A stretch of DNA of 62,314 nt from Deltaproteobacteria bacterium (GTDB lineage: Bacteria > Desulfobacterota > Syntrophorhabdia > Syntrophorhabdales > Syntrophorhabdaceae), in contig JAKORG010000017.1 in the NCBI GenBank assembly GCA_029777945.1, positions 1 to 62,314 on the forward strand. The letters run 5' to 3'. Under the pieces are notes generated by a model. That model saw only the letters and a list, made by a program, of their open reading frames with translations, did no database searches and had not been told where the DNA came from. Both the position numbers and the translations under genes were made by a program. Shown in pieces: positions 25,180-34,907 of this stretch. Position 1 is the first letter of the stretch. Each line of letters begins with the position of its first letter.

Positions 25180-27183
25180 ATGCATTCTATCATATTAAAT
25201 ATATTGTTGTTTTTTTTCCTCGTCTTTAACCCCCCCACTACATTTGCCCAGCAGGGGCCTTACAAACTCGATGAAATAGTTGTTACAGCATCGAGAATCG
25301 CTACCCCCCTTGTAGAAACTCAGGCAAATATTACGATTATTACAAAAGAAGACATCGAACAGATGGGTGCTACAACTGTTATAGACATATTCAAGGGTGA
25401 ACCTGGTGTGTTTACGGCAAATCTATTGAACAACCCCAAAACTGCCCAAGTTGATATACGCGGTTTTGGAGAGACAGCACCTTCCAATGTTCTATTTTTA
25501 ATCGACGGCAGAAGGATAAATGGTATTGATATGTCCGGCGCAGATTTAACCCAGATACCCGTTGAAATGATAGAAAGGGTTGAGATATATAGAGGCCCTG
25601 CTACAGTTTTGTTCGGAGATAATGCAGTGGCCGGTGTCATAAACATTATTATGAAAAAGGGTGAAGGAAAACCAAAGGCAAAGGCTTCAATTGTAGCAGG
25701 AAGTTATGGACTTTTTTTACCTAAATTGAGTATTTTAGGCAGGCAGGAAAGATTTAGTTACTACGGCCTTGCATCATCCTATGATACAGAAGGATATAGG
25801 CACAACAATAGCATAAGGACAAAGGACCTGTTCGGCAATTTTTCCTTTGATGCCTTAAAAACACTTACCCTTAACTTACAAACAGGCTTTCACAAGGATA
25901 CATACGGTCTGCCAGGGGCACTTTCTTTTGATGAATTAACCACAGGTAAATACAGCAGAAAGGATTCTAAAACACCCGATGACTCAGCAGATACAGAGGA
26001 CAATTTTATAAATTTAGGAGCTGATTTAAAACCCTTTGATGATTTCGTGTTCTCCCTAAATGGCTCATACAGGATAAGACATAATAGTGCTAAATACGTA
26101 TCATCCAACTGGTATACCATGAGAACACTTAAAACCTATGGCCTGCTCCCAAAGATAACCTTAAAAAAATCCATTGGTAGTATGAATAACACACTCGTTG
26201 CAGGTTTTGACTACTATAAAAACCCCACAAGGGCTACTGATTTTTCACCTGGCCTTTGGGGAACCGACTCTGTGACAAAGATTACAAGGACCGATTATGC
26301 CTTTTACATAAACGAAGAGCTCTCACCTATTAGAGACATTATTATAAGTGCCGGTTACAGGTTCCAGAAGTCTTTTTGGGATATAAACTATGTGGATAAT
26401 CTTGGGGCATTGCCTTTTATTGATAGGACTGTAAACGATAAAAAAGAGGCATTCAGGGTCTCTGTTAATTACCTTATTGGTAAAAGGGGTAATGCCTTTT
26501 TAACCTATGCAAAGGGCTTCAGGATGCCAGTAACGGATGAGCTTTTTAATGTATGGGCTATACCTCCTGTCAATGATGCATTAAAGACCCAGGTTGTAAA
26601 AGAATGGGATGGAGGTGTAAGATATAATATTACAGAATGGATAGGCAGTAGCTTTACATTTTTTTATTCAAAGACAGACGATGAGATATATTATAATCCC
26701 TATACCTTTTCCAATGGCAATTACGACAAAACAAAAAGGCAAGGTGTAGAGGCAGCAATCTTTTTAGACCCACTTAAGGATTTGAGAATATCTATCCAGT
26801 ATTCATATGTAGATGCAAGGTTTGATGGAGGAGAATTCGACAACAACAAAATCCCCCTTGTTCCGAAAGATAAAATTACTTTTAAATCCTCTTATAAATG
26901 GAAAAACCTTACTTCAAATGTAACTTTATCCTATTTATCAAAAAGATATCTAATCTCTGACCAGAAAAACGATTTGCCTCAGCTGCCAGGGGTAACATTA
27001 ATAGACATAGATTTTAAATATGCGCTGGGAAATTTTGAGGCCCTGTTCGGTATTAAAAATCTTACAAACAAGAAATACAGCGAATATGGTGTGGCCAGTT
27101 ATCCTTTTGGACAACCGCCGAGGGCAAATTACCATCCGTCACCGGAAAGGAATTTCTATTGCGGCCTTTCGTATAATTATTAA
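25180..27183 (+). CDS. TonB-dependent outer-membrane cobalamin receptor (BtuB-like)
   Basis: A 667-residue TonB-dependent receptor. A signal peptide (about 1-23, ending FAQQ) is followed by a TonB box-like DEIVVTASR (28-36), a plug domain (about 45-150; TVIDIFKGEPGVFTANLL, DIRGFGE, FLIDGRRINGID, RVEIYRGPATVLFGDNAVAG) and a 22-strand-type barrel ending with aromatic FYCGLSYNY. It imports corrinoids across the outer membrane with TonB/ExbBD energy; the upstream cobalamin riboswitch makes this specificity likely. No BtuFCD genes follow, so the inner-membrane step is encoded elsewhere. AAGGAG precedes the ATG. Confidence 0.9.
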   Translation: MHSIILNILLFFFLVFNPPTTFAQQGPYKLDEIVVTASRIATPLVETQANITIITKEDIEQMGATTVIDIFKGEPGVFTANLLNNPKTAQVDIRGFGETAPSNVLFLIDGRRINGIDMSGADLTQIPVEMIERVEIYRGPATVLFGDNAVAGVINIIMKKGEGKPKAKASIVAGSYGLFLPKLSILGRQERFSYYGLASSYDTEGYRHNNSIRTKDLFGNFSFDALKTLTLNLQTGFHKDTYGLPGALSFDELTTGKYSRKDSKTPDDSADTEDNFINLGADLKPFDDFVFSLNGSYRIRHNSAKYVSSNWYTMRTLKTYGLLPKITLKKSIGSMNNTLVAGFDYYKNPTRATDFSPGLWGTDSVTKITRTDYAFYINEELSPIRDIIISAGYRFQKSFWDINYVDNLGALPFIDRTVNDKKEAFRVSVNYLIGKRGNAFLTYAKGFRMPVTDELFNVWAIPPVNDALKTQVVKEWDGGVRYNITEWIGSSFTFFYSKTDDEIYYNPYTFSNGNYDKTKRQGVEAAIFLDPLKDLRISIQYSYVDARFDGGEFDNNKIPLVPKDKITFKSSYKWKNLTSNVTLSYLSKRYLISDQKNDLPQLPGVTLIDIDFKYALGNFEALFGIKNLTNKKYSEYGVASYPFGQPPRANYHPSPERNFYCGLSYNY

Positions 27184-27382
27184 GTATAACTTATGGCGAA
27201 TAAAGGTAATGCCATCTGCTTTTTTGATAATGGGGGGCCTATATTACTTTAGGCTCCCATATCTCCATATACTGTGCCTTTTTATATCAAAACATGGCCT
27301 TCATAATCCCGTAATTTTAATGCCCTTGAGATAAACCCTCAAAAGAACTTGCCTTATAAAGCATGCTTAAACCTCATAAGTT

Positions 27383-27421
27383 AAAAAAAGGGCCTAAGGA
27401 TTATTCATTATCGCCCTTTTT
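27383..27421. terminator. Bidirectional terminator between receptor and molybdenum hydroxylase operon
   Basis: AAAAAGGGC (27385-27393) pairs with GCCCTTTTT (27413-27421), with A/T tracts on both sides, so it can act on both strands. On the minus strand the stem overlaps the final codons of the FAD-subunit gene. The rest of 27184-27382 shows nothing. Confidence 0.7.
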
Positions 27422-29736
27422 AATAAAGTTTTTGCAATTTGCACTTTATAGGCATTCTGGGAGAGGGGGTATGCACTTTTAAAAATCTTTTGGCTAATCT
27501 CTTCAGCTATCTCATGGTCAATCTTTTTCCCAGCAAGGTCTCTTTTAATACCATCTATGCATATTGGTTCAGGGGCAACACCACCTAAGACAATTTTGAC
27601 ATCCTTACATATACCATTTTCTATTTTTAATATACCGGCAACACTTGCAATGGCAAAATCAATGGGTTTTCTTAATGTAAACTTTTCATATCTTTGAATG
27701 GATTCAATGGGAGGTATTGGAATTATTATGTCTTTTATCAGCTCATCATATTCAAGGTTCGTTAAGCGTGTTGCAGTTGCTTTAAATAAGTCTTTGGCCT
27801 TTATCCTTCTCTTTGTGGTTACAATTACAGCATCGAGGGCTATTAAGGCAACGGCAATGTCAGAAGGCTGTGTTGCAAGGCATCCGCAGTTAAAACAACG
27901 TTTTGATTCTGTTTGAATATCGTCAAATCCAACGCTAAGTATCTCTTCAATGTTAATATCACTAACCCTTTCTTTGAGAGGGACCTTTTGGATTTTAATC
28001 CTCGGTAATTGATTAAAGTTAGATGCTACAAAATACTGTATTCTTTGATTTTCCTTGTAAAATTCTGTTGTATTTAAAAATCTGTTTATAGCACCTGCTT
28101 TTTCTTTTCCGCTGGCTATTGCCTGTATTACAGTGGATGGACCTGTCTCCATATCGCCACCAATGAATACAGACGGGTCATCTGTTATTTTAAAAATGGA
28201 ATAGAGGAAATTTTCTGTCCTTTGACCTATTGCAATCAAAATCGATTCAGCTTCTATTACAAATGAAGGCCCTGATTCATCGAAAATAGGATTAAATGTA
28301 CCGTCAGCTTCCCTCACAGACAGACATCTTACAGTTTGTATTCCTTTGACCCTGCCTTCTGCTTTAAGGATTTCTTTAATCCCGAGATTAGGATGGATTA
28401 TTATGCCTTCTTCTTCTGCATCTATAATCTCATCATCTAAGGCCAGCATCCTATCCTTTGAATCAAAATCCCACGATTCAAGGCATACAATATGGACATC
28501 TTTAGCCCCTTTTCTTATTGCAGTTCTTGCCGCATCTATTGCCACGCTTCCACCACCTATTACAACGACTTTTTCTCCAATGCCCACATCTTCTCCGTTA
28601 TTTATTCTTTTTAAATAATCCAGTGCATAATATACACCTTGGGCATCTTCTCCTGGCACACCTAATTTAATGGATTCCCATGTGCCTATTGCTATAAAAA
28701 TAGCATCGAATTTTTTCTTAAGTTCCTGGATGGTAATATCTTTTTCTATCTCCACACCTGTTTTGAATAAAATACCCATGTGTTCAAGGGCTTTTATCTG
28801 TCTTTTTACTATATCCTTTGGTAAACGATAAGGCGGAATGCTGTATAAAAGCATACCACCTGGTTCAGAAAATTTTTCAAATATCGTTACCTTATGGCCA
28901 TAACGTCTCAAAAAAAATGCCGCAGAAAGCCCAGCAGGTCCTGATCCAAAAACGGCAACATTTTTGCCTGTTTCTGCTACAGGCTGTTGATAGAACTCTT
29001 CATATCTTTCAAGAATTAAATCGCCGATTGTGCGTTCAATGCACTGAATAGCAACGGGTTCATCGTAGGCACCTCTGTTGCATTTGGGCTCGCAGAATAC
29101 AGGGCATACCCTACCTGTAATAGCTGGAAGGGGATTACTTTTAAGTAGAGTCCTTGCTGCATCATCTATGTTTCCTTTTTTTATTTCATTTATGTATATA
29201 TTTATGTCTATATGGGCAGGACAGCCTTCAGAGCAAGGATAATTTTCAAGGGGTGCTGCACCGAATATAGAGTGGTATCTATTTTCACCAAGCAGGGCAT
29301 TGCACAACTCTCCACCTTTTCTAAGACACTTGATTGTCCCTCCCACTTGATGGGGGTACCTGTAATACCAGCACCTAACATCCTGGGCTAAATTTCCAGC
29401 AATTGTAGCCATATTTCGCACATTAGGGCTTGCCACAGACCTGGCTGCGTCTGAAAGTAATCGACAATATTTTTTAATTTCAGGTGATTCTGCTATATCC
29501 GATAGTTTTGTTAGTGCACCGATCCTTATGGTTTTTCCTTTTGTTTTAATATAATTCAAGTTAGGTATTGTTTTTATATTGACGATTGCCTTTGGATATT
29601 CTTTTAAGCATCTGTTTTTCATTGCACTTATTAAATCAGTTCCTCCGGCATTTACTTTTGCATTGCCTTTATATCTTGATAGGAGATTTACAGCCTCTTT
29701 TACGGTTTTTGCATTATAATGTTCAAAGGGTTTCAT
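27394..29736 (-). CDS. Molybdenum hydroxylase FAD subunit with an inserted GltD-like NAD(P)H oxidoreductase
   Basis: A 780-residue chimera. Residues 1-160 are the first part of a CoxM/HcrB-type FAD domain with NAGGTDL (29-35) and TIAGNL (111-116), followed by Cys122, Cys137 and Cys145, which in 4-hydroxybenzoyl-CoA reductase-like enzymes hold an Fe4S4 cluster. Residues 165-615 form a complete GltD-like module: Fe-S cysteines PCSEGCP (167-173) and CPVFCEPKC (211-219), FAD site FGSGPAGLSAA (263-273), NAD(P) site VVIGGGSVAIDAARTA (391-406), and GGDMETGPSTVIQAI. From CFNCGCLATQPSDIAVAL (614-631) the CoxM domain resumes to its C-terminal flavin domain. So a second flavin/Fe-S reductase sits inside a loop of the first, giving a direct NAD(P)H link. 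It is the last gene of a three-gene operon with MoCo and 2Fe-2S subunits. Confidence 0.88.
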   Translation of the reverse strand: MKPFEHYNAKTVKEAVNLLSRYKGNAKVNAGGTDLISAMKNRCLKEYPKAIVNIKTIPNLNYIKTKGKTIRIGALTKLSDIAESPEIKKYCRLLSDAARSVASPNVRNMATIAGNLAQDVRCWYYRYPHQVGGTIKCLRKGGELCNALLGENRYHSIFGAAPLENYPCSEGCPAHIDINIYINEIKKGNIDDAARTLLKSNPLPAITGRVCPVFCEPKCNRGAYDEPVAIQCIERTIGDLILERYEEFYQQPVAETGKNVAVFGSGPAGLSAAFFLRRYGHKVTIFEKFSEPGGMLLYSIPPYRLPKDIVKRQIKALEHMGILFKTGVEIEKDITIQELKKKFDAIFIAIGTWESIKLGVPGEDAQGVYYALDYLKRINNGEDVGIGEKVVVIGGGSVAIDAARTAIRKGAKDVHIVCLESWDFDSKDRMLALDDEIIDAEEEGIIIHPNLGIKEILKAEGRVKGIQTVRCLSVREADGTFNPIFDESGPSFVIEAESILIAIGQRTENFLYSIFKITDDPSVFIGGDMETGPSTVIQAIASGKEKAGAINRFLNTTEFYKENQRIQYFVASNFNQLPRIKIQKVPLKERVSDINIEEILSVGFDDIQTESKRCFNCGCLATQPSDIAVALIALDAVIVTTKRRIKAKDLFKATATRLTNLEYDELIKDIIIPIPPIESIQRYEKFTLRKPIDFAIASVAGILKIENGICKDVKIVLGGVAPEPICIDGIKRDLAGKKIDHEIAEEISQKIFKSAYPLSQNAYKVQIAKTLLKRAIMNNP

Positions 29737-29738
29737 TT

Positions 29739-32054
29739 TTACCTCCCCATTGCTTTAAAAGCCTCGTTTGAATGTGTATCAAATTTGTTTGACGAAATCT
29801 TACCAAGTGCTTTCAATATTTTATCCGGTGTTATGGGATACTCGTATATCCAGCGACCAATTGCATTTGAAACAGCCATAAGGATTGCCGAAGGCCCTGG
29901 TGAGGTCGCAATCTCACCAACGCCGACGGCATGAAATCTGTGGCTTGGGAACGGTGTTTCAAGCACAACATTTTCTATTTCAGGAAGTTCGGCTGTTGTC
30001 CTCCATTTATAGTCAATGAGGTTTGCATTTAATATGTGTCCTGTCCTTTTATCGAGCACTGTTTCTTCAAAGATAGCGCTATCAATACCTGCTGAGCCTA
30101 AACAGGCATTCAATTGTCCTTCGAGCCCTAAGGGGTCTATGACCTGTCCAACATCTGTGGTATTGACTATGCGAATAATATCTATTTTTCCTGTTTCAAC
30201 ATCCACCTCCACCTCAACAAAGGTCATCATGCAGTTGCACATCGTGTAATCAGGTTCAAAGCGCCCAAAGCCAAGTATTGTCCTATCATTACCTATTGCT
30301 CTCCAGGAAATGCTTTTTTTTGGGTCATTTTTTACAAATATAACCCCATCCTTTGTATCCAGCTCCTCTGGTTTGGCGCCTAATTTTGGTGCTGCAAATT
30401 CTAAGAGTTTTTGTCTGGCATCCTCGGCAGCATTAATGGCTGCTGACCCAATAGCATAAGTCCCCCGTGAACCAACAGGACCAAATTCAAAGGGTGTAAC
30501 AAGGGTATCTGCAGGTGTTAATCTTATATTGTCCGGATGTATCTTTAAGACCTCTGCAACCATTTTTGCAAGGTTGGTCTTCTGTCCTGTGCCGTGTTCT
30601 ACTGCACAGATAAAAAGGGTTGCCGTTTTATTGTAGTTAAGCTGGACATATGCCTCAGCCGTATCTTCTCCTATATCTGCATTACCGTGAACCCCAACCC
30701 CTATGCCTCTATGTTTATTTCCATTTATAGCAGTTGGTTTAAGCCATCCTTTCCACTTTTCCTTCCAGCCAAATCTTTTTGCGCCTTCTTCCATTGCCTT
30801 TGAAAAATCAATACCCCTGAAGTTATACCAGTTTCCGTCTCTCCAGTAATACCCTCCCTGTGGTTTTACAAAATTTTTTTTCAAGACCTCAAAAGGATCA
30901 AGCCCTGCTTTTTCCATGGCGAGACATAAAAGCGGTATAAAAGAACATTTTAGTTCCTGGCCTCCAAAACCCCTTATGGAGCCAGAGGCATTTCTATTTG
31001 TCACTACAACATAATTTTTTAGATCCCAATTGGGGCACTGTGCCATAATCATAAGCTCACCGGACCCAATAGCCACCTGCGCCTGTGTTGTAAAGGAATA
31101 ATAACCTGTATCCACATACCATGTCCCAGAAATGGCAGTTAAAGTCCCGTCTTTTTTCATACCCACCTTTGCGTTTATCCTCGAGCTTAACCTTAATGTA
31201 AAATTTGCCATATGTTCTTCTTTTGTGAATACTACCTTTACAGGCCTTTTTGTAGCCATACTTAAAAGTATGGCATAACTTTGAACCTGCCAGCACATGA
31301 TTTTTGTTCCAAAACTACCTCCGCAGTGAACCCCTATGGACCTTATATCCAACTGTCTATTAAACACATGAAATAGTGTTACTTTATCCATATATGGTGC
31401 CTGAGTAGTAGCCCAAAGGGTCACCTTATTAGGTTCTTCCCATAATGCTATTGCACCTACTGTTTCTGGTGGGAGTGCATTGGGAATGTTTTCGTATCCA
31501 AATGTTCCTTCTGTGATAACATCTGCCTCCCTAAATCCCTTTTCCACATCACCCCTTGTTACACCTTTAAGGCAATTAGGTCCATAAATGATGGTGCCAC
31601 CAGGTAAAATATTATCGGGATATTCGTCATATAAGGCAGGTGCGCCTGGCTTTAAGGCAGAATCTATGTCGAATACAGCAGGCAGAACCTCATATTCCAC
31701 TTCTATAAGGTTAAGGGCCTCTTCTGCAATCTCAGAAGAAGTAGCAGCCACAAGGGCAACGGCATCACCTACATATCTTACCTTGTTATCAAGAACCCTA
31801 ACTATTCTTGGGGTTCCTCCTCTAAAATCAGGAATATCTTCCCATGTTAGAATAGCCTTAACGCCTTTTAAATTTAGAGCCTTTTCCTTGTTGACCTTTT
31901 TAATCTTTGCATGGGCATGGGGACTTCTTAAAACCTTTCCGTATAGAAGATTTTGAAATTTAAGGTCATCAAGATATTTTATTTCACCAGTTACTATATC
32001 CTTTGAATCCTTCCTTGGAATAGGTTTTCCTATATAACTAAACATTTCTGCCAT
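29739..32054 (-). CDS. Molybdenum hydroxylase large (molybdopterin) subunit, XdhA/CoxL/HcrA type
   Basis: A 771-residue molybdopterin subunit of the xanthine dehydrogenase family. The N-terminal a/b-hammerhead domain includes GKPIPRKDSKDIVTGEIKYLDD and VLRSPHAHAKI. Moco-binding blocks are CGGSFGTK (near 247), GSIRGFGGQE (near 359), GTGQKTNLAKMVAE (near 493), and the catalytic glutamate in VGVGEIATSPGPSAI (near 705-719). It hydroxylates a carbon next to a heteroatom, or reduces an aryl-CoA in the HcrA-like direction, at a Mo site. Substrate not deducible. It is flanked within 2 nt on both sides by its partner subunits. Confidence 0.92.
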   Translation of the reverse strand: MAEMFSYIGKPIPRKDSKDIVTGEIKYLDDLKFQNLLYGKVLRSPHAHAKIKKVNKEKALNLKGVKAILTWEDIPDFRGGTPRIVRVLDNKVRYVGDAVALVAATSSEIAEEALNLIEVEYEVLPAVFDIDSALKPGAPALYDEYPDNILPGGTIIYGPNCLKGVTRGDVEKGFREADVITEGTFGYENIPNALPPETVGAIALWEEPNKVTLWATTQAPYMDKVTLFHVFNRQLDIRSIGVHCGGSFGTKIMCWQVQSYAILLSMATKRPVKVVFTKEEHMANFTLRLSSRINAKVGMKKDGTLTAISGTWYVDTGYYSFTTQAQVAIGSGELMIMAQCPNWDLKNYVVVTNRNASGSIRGFGGQELKCSFIPLLCLAMEKAGLDPFEVLKKNFVKPQGGYYWRDGNWYNFRGIDFSKAMEEGAKRFGWKEKWKGWLKPTAINGNKHRGIGVGVHGNADIGEDTAEAYVQLNYNKTATLFICAVEHGTGQKTNLAKMVAEVLKIHPDNIRLTPADTLVTPFEFGPVGSRGTYAIGSAAINAAEDARQKLLEFAAPKLGAKPEELDTKDGVIFVKNDPKKSISWRAIGNDRTILGFGRFEPDYTMCNCMMTFVEVEVDVETGKIDIIRIVNTTDVGQVIDPLGLEGQLNACLGSAGIDSAIFEETVLDKRTGHILNANLIDYKWRTTAELPEIENVVLETPFPSHRFHAVGVGEIATSPGPSAILMAVSNAIGRWIYEYPITPDKILKALGKISSNKFDTHSNEAFKAMGR

Positions 32055-32056
32055 AA

Positions 32057-32560
32057 CTATCTCCTTTCGTTCAACGCAGCCTTAACTGCTTTTATTACCT
32101 GGTAGTAACTAATGCACCTGCAGAAATTGCCAGAAAGTGCCTCTTTTATCTCCTCTTCTGTGGGATGTTGTGTTTTTTCTAATAGTGCCTTTGATGACAT
32201 AATCATGCCAGGGGTGCAAAATCCGCATTGGAATGCATTATGTTCAATAAATTTTTTCTGTAATAAATCAAGCTCCCCTGTTTTAGGATCTTTTAACCCT
32301 TCTATGGTAGTAATCTCTTTGCCATCGCATTCAACAGTAAGAATAAGGCAGGAAAGAACAGCCTTCCCATCCATAATTACTGTGCATGCCCCGCATGCCC
32401 CATCATCACAAGAAATTTTAGTGCCTGTAAGATTTAAAATCTCTCTCAATGTATGTGAAAGGGTATGATGTGGTCTTATCTGCCAGTCCTTTTCCCCGAT
32501 TTCAAACTCATAAAATTCTCCGTTAATCTTTAAATTTATTGTTTTTTGTTTATTATTCAT
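32057..32560 (-). CDS. Molybdenum hydroxylase 2Fe-2S subunit
   Basis: A 167-residue small subunit with two 2Fe-2S clusters. The plant-type ferredoxin motif CDDGACGAC ... C comes first, then the helical-domain motif CGFCTPGM ... CRC, both complete. It passes electrons from the Mo site to the FAD subunit. The ATG at 32560 is chosen because it follows a GGGGG ribosome site; a TTG four codons earlier is in frame. A TTGACA on the minus strand (32643-32638) may be the operon's -35, but the -10 is weak. The divergent AT-rich region 32573-32746 holds no gene. Confidence 0.93.
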   Translation of the reverse strand: MNNKQKTINLKINGEFYEFEIGEKDWQIRPHHTLSHTLREILNLTGTKISCDDGACGACTVIMDGKAVLSCLILTVECDGKEITTIEGLKDPKTGELDLLQKKFIEHNAFQCGFCTPGMIMSSKALLEKTQHPTEEEIKEALSGNFCRCISYYQVIKAVKAALNERR

Positions 32561-32746
32561 GGAAACCCCCAAAGAGTATTATAGTTTTATATATAAAACT
32601 TATGTTTAAAATCACATACCATAATTTAAAAATAAATGTCAAGGGAAAACAAAAAATTCAATTTTTCCAAAATTTTTTTTAAAAATTTTAGATTTAGATA
32701 TATTCTCTTTGACATTATTTAAATATTTTTTTAAAAAATTCTAACT

Positions 32747-33919
32747 ATGGATGATAAACAAAAACTATGGTCAAGGGATTTTTTAATCGTAACGATTATA
32801 AACTTTTTTATCTACATTGTCTTTTATCTGTTGATGGCCACAATCGCTTCTTATACTATCAATAACTTTAATGCCTCAACGAGTATAGCCGGTCTTGCTT
32901 CAGGAATTTTTATTATTGGTATATTATTCGGGAGGTTAGGGACGGGGAATATAATTGAAGGAATAGGGAGTAAAAAGATTCTGATTATCGGGACCCTCTC
33001 TTATGCAATTGTATCTGCCTTATACATTTCGGCCATAAACATACAGCTATTAATTTTAATAAGATTTTTACACGGATTTGCTTACGGGATTGCAAGCACT
33101 GCCACAGGGACCATTGTGGCACAGGTTATACCCATAAGTAGAAGAGGGGAGGGCATTGGTTATTACAGTATGAGCCAGATACTGGCCACTGCCTTGGGCC
33201 CATTTTTGGGAATCTTTTTAATCCGTTATGTAAATTTTAAGGTAATTTTTATCATCACGTCTTTCATTGCAATAATGAGTTTTGCCATATCGATTTTCAT
33301 AAGACAGCCTGTCTCTGGAGAAACAAAAAATGTCCGAACAAGTTCTGGCCCTGAAAGGAAATTCAAGGTTTCAAACTTTATTGAAGGCACTGCAATTCCT
33401 ATCTCTATTTTAATTATGATCCTGGGTTTTAATTATTCTTCAATACTTACCTTCATTTCTTTATACAGTAAGGAACTTAACCTTGAAAAAATTGCAAGTT
33501 TTTTCTTTATTGTTTATTCCATTGTAGTTGTATTTTCGAGGCCGATTTCAGGTCGTTTGCTCGATGCAAAGGGGCCGAATTTTGTCATATACCCATGCCT
33601 GTTATTATTCTCCATTGGATTGGTAGTTTTGAGCTTAACAGAAAGGGGTGCAACCTTTTTGCTATCTGCAGCAATAATAGGGCTTGGGTATGGAAATTTT
33701 CTTTCATGTGGCCAGGCCATCTCAATTAAGAATGCGCCGCCAAACAGATTGGGTCTTGCCACTGCTACATATTATATTTTCCTTGATATAGGTTTTGGAA
33801 TAGGGCCCTATCTATTTGGATCACTCATATCTTTTATGGGATATAAGGGGCTTTATATGTTTATGGCCATAGTTACCCTTGCTTCGATCCCCCTATATCT
33901 ATCTCTCGTTAGAAGATAG
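32747..33919 (+). CDS. MFS transporter
   Basis: A 390-residue, 12-TM major facilitator with the inter-helix signatures GILFGRLGTG (about 57-66) and RFLHGFAYGIASTATGTI (about 106-123), and a second-half FSRPISGRLLDAKG. No large soluble domain. It is transcribed away from the molybdenum hydroxylase operon, with which it could share a substrate. TTGACA and TAAAAA with 17-nt spacing (32709-32737) would put the start site within a few bases of the ATG, so a leaderless message is possible. Confidence 0.85.
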   Translation: MDDKQKLWSRDFLIVTIINFFIYIVFYLLMATIASYTINNFNASTSIAGLASGIFIIGILFGRLGTGNIIEGIGSKKILIIGTLSYAIVSALYISAINIQLLILIRFLHGFAYGIASTATGTIVAQVIPISRRGEGIGYYSMSQILATALGPFLGIFLIRYVNFKVIFIITSFIAIMSFAISIFIRQPVSGETKNVRTSSGPERKFKVSNFIEGTAIPISILIMILGFNYSSILTFISLYSKELNLEKIASFFFIVYSIVVVFSRPISGRLLDAKGPNFVIYPCLLLFSIGLVVLSLTERGATFLLSAAIIGLGYGNFLSCGQAISIKNAPPNRLGLATATYYIFLDIGFGIGPYLFGSLISFMGYKGLYMFMAIVTLASIPLYLSLVRR

Positions 33920-33930
33920 GTTTTTATTTT

Positions 33931-34848
33931 CTATATTTGGATACTTTTTTTTGATATGTTGCCTCTTTTTAAATAGGACAGATAATTTTCCGAAACATCA
34001 TTTACAATTTTTTTTAAATAATTGATGTTGTTATCTATTGCCTTTTGATAGAGATCTTCGTTTATTCCCCATCTAACCTTAAAATGATATACCATGAAGC
34101 GGTTCATACCACCTAATTGCTTTTTCCATCTATCCAGGATAAAATTGTAAAAGGAAACTGTTTTTTTTATAAGGTCAAATTCGTTTATAAATTTGTAGAT
34201 ATTTCCTTCATTAAATTCTTTAAAAAGAAATAGGAGCTTTTCAAGATAGAGCCTATCTGCCATTTGACCGATGGAATCTGCGGTTCCCAATATCTTGCCT
34301 ATAACCATTGCATCGTGGGAATTGAATTTTATCTTATCAATATTTTTTGTAAGTTCTGTGCATTTTATCATGCATGCACAAGCGTATATGTCATCAATTG
34401 GGGCTTTGTTTTGATAAAGATAATTTTTTGCAAATTTTATGCTTCTATCCACATGTTTTAATGTATACCTTGCCCCTGTTCCTTTCTTATCCCCGGCCTT
34501 TTGGATATATCCTGTATCGTGGAAAAGGGCTGCAAAAAGGCCAATCAAAACAATATGTTCATGAAATCTTTCTTTTTTAATTGAATAACCGTGGATCAAT
34601 CTTATTGTAGCAAGTAAAGTGTTTAAGGTATGATTGAGGTCATGATAATCTGTATTACACCCACGATACCCTGGATACTCACCTCTAAACAGTCTTATTA
34701 CATCATTGTATACTTTTTCAAACAAGGCGTATTCAAAATTTTCGTATATCATGGATATGATTTTTTTTGTTTCATTAAAGACCTCTAATGTATCGTCCAT
34801 CTTGACTAGGTCGTAGAGCTTGACAGTGTTATCTATCTTGCACTTCAT
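33931..34848 (-). CDS. HD-domain phosphohydrolase
   Basis: A 305-residue protein with an HD-type metal site. Candidate ligands are the His-Asp of TDYHDLNHTL (about 87-96) and the family-defining FAALFHDTGY (about 129-138), followed by GTGARYTLKHVDRS (about 148-161) with further His/Asp. The pattern resembles the cyclic-nucleotide phosphodiesterase-like branch (PDEase/HDc) more than HD-GYP, which it lacks. There is no signal or membrane segment. The substrate (cyclic nucleotide, nucleotide or phospho-compound) is unknown. It ends 11 nt from the convergent MFS gene. Confidence 0.75.
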   Translation of the reverse strand: MKCKIDNTVKLYDLVKMDDTLEVFNETKKIISMIYENFEYALFEKVYNDVIRLFRGEYPGYRGCNTDYHDLNHTLNTLLATIRLIHGYSIKKERFHEHIVLIGLFAALFHDTGYIQKAGDKKGTGARYTLKHVDRSIKFAKNYLYQNKAPIDDIYACACMIKCTELTKNIDKIKFNSHDAMVIGKILGTADSIGQMADRLYLEKLLFLFKEFNEGNIYKFINEFDLIKKTVSFYNFILDRWKKQLGGMNRFMVYHFKVRWGINEDLYQKAIDNNINYLKKIVNDVSENYLSYLKRGNISKKSIQI

Positions 34849-34907
34849 GTTTTTATTTCAATCCTGAAATCAAATATTATCAAATAATTGAAGAAAGTAA
34901 AATTTTT

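Noticed and set aside
27020-27334. Plus-strand frame overlapping the end of the TonB receptor
   Set aside because: Starts inside the receptor barrel in another frame, lacks a ribosome site and has no protein-like pattern.
27394-29736. Two separate genes (FAD subunit and GltD-like) misread as one
   Set aside because: A single uninterrupted frame enters the GltD-like module and returns to the FAD domain, so it is a nested insertion and not a simple adjacency.
32573-32746. AT-rich intergenic stretch as a replication origin
   Set aside because: No DnaA-box cluster or origin-associated genes; a divergent promoter region explains it.
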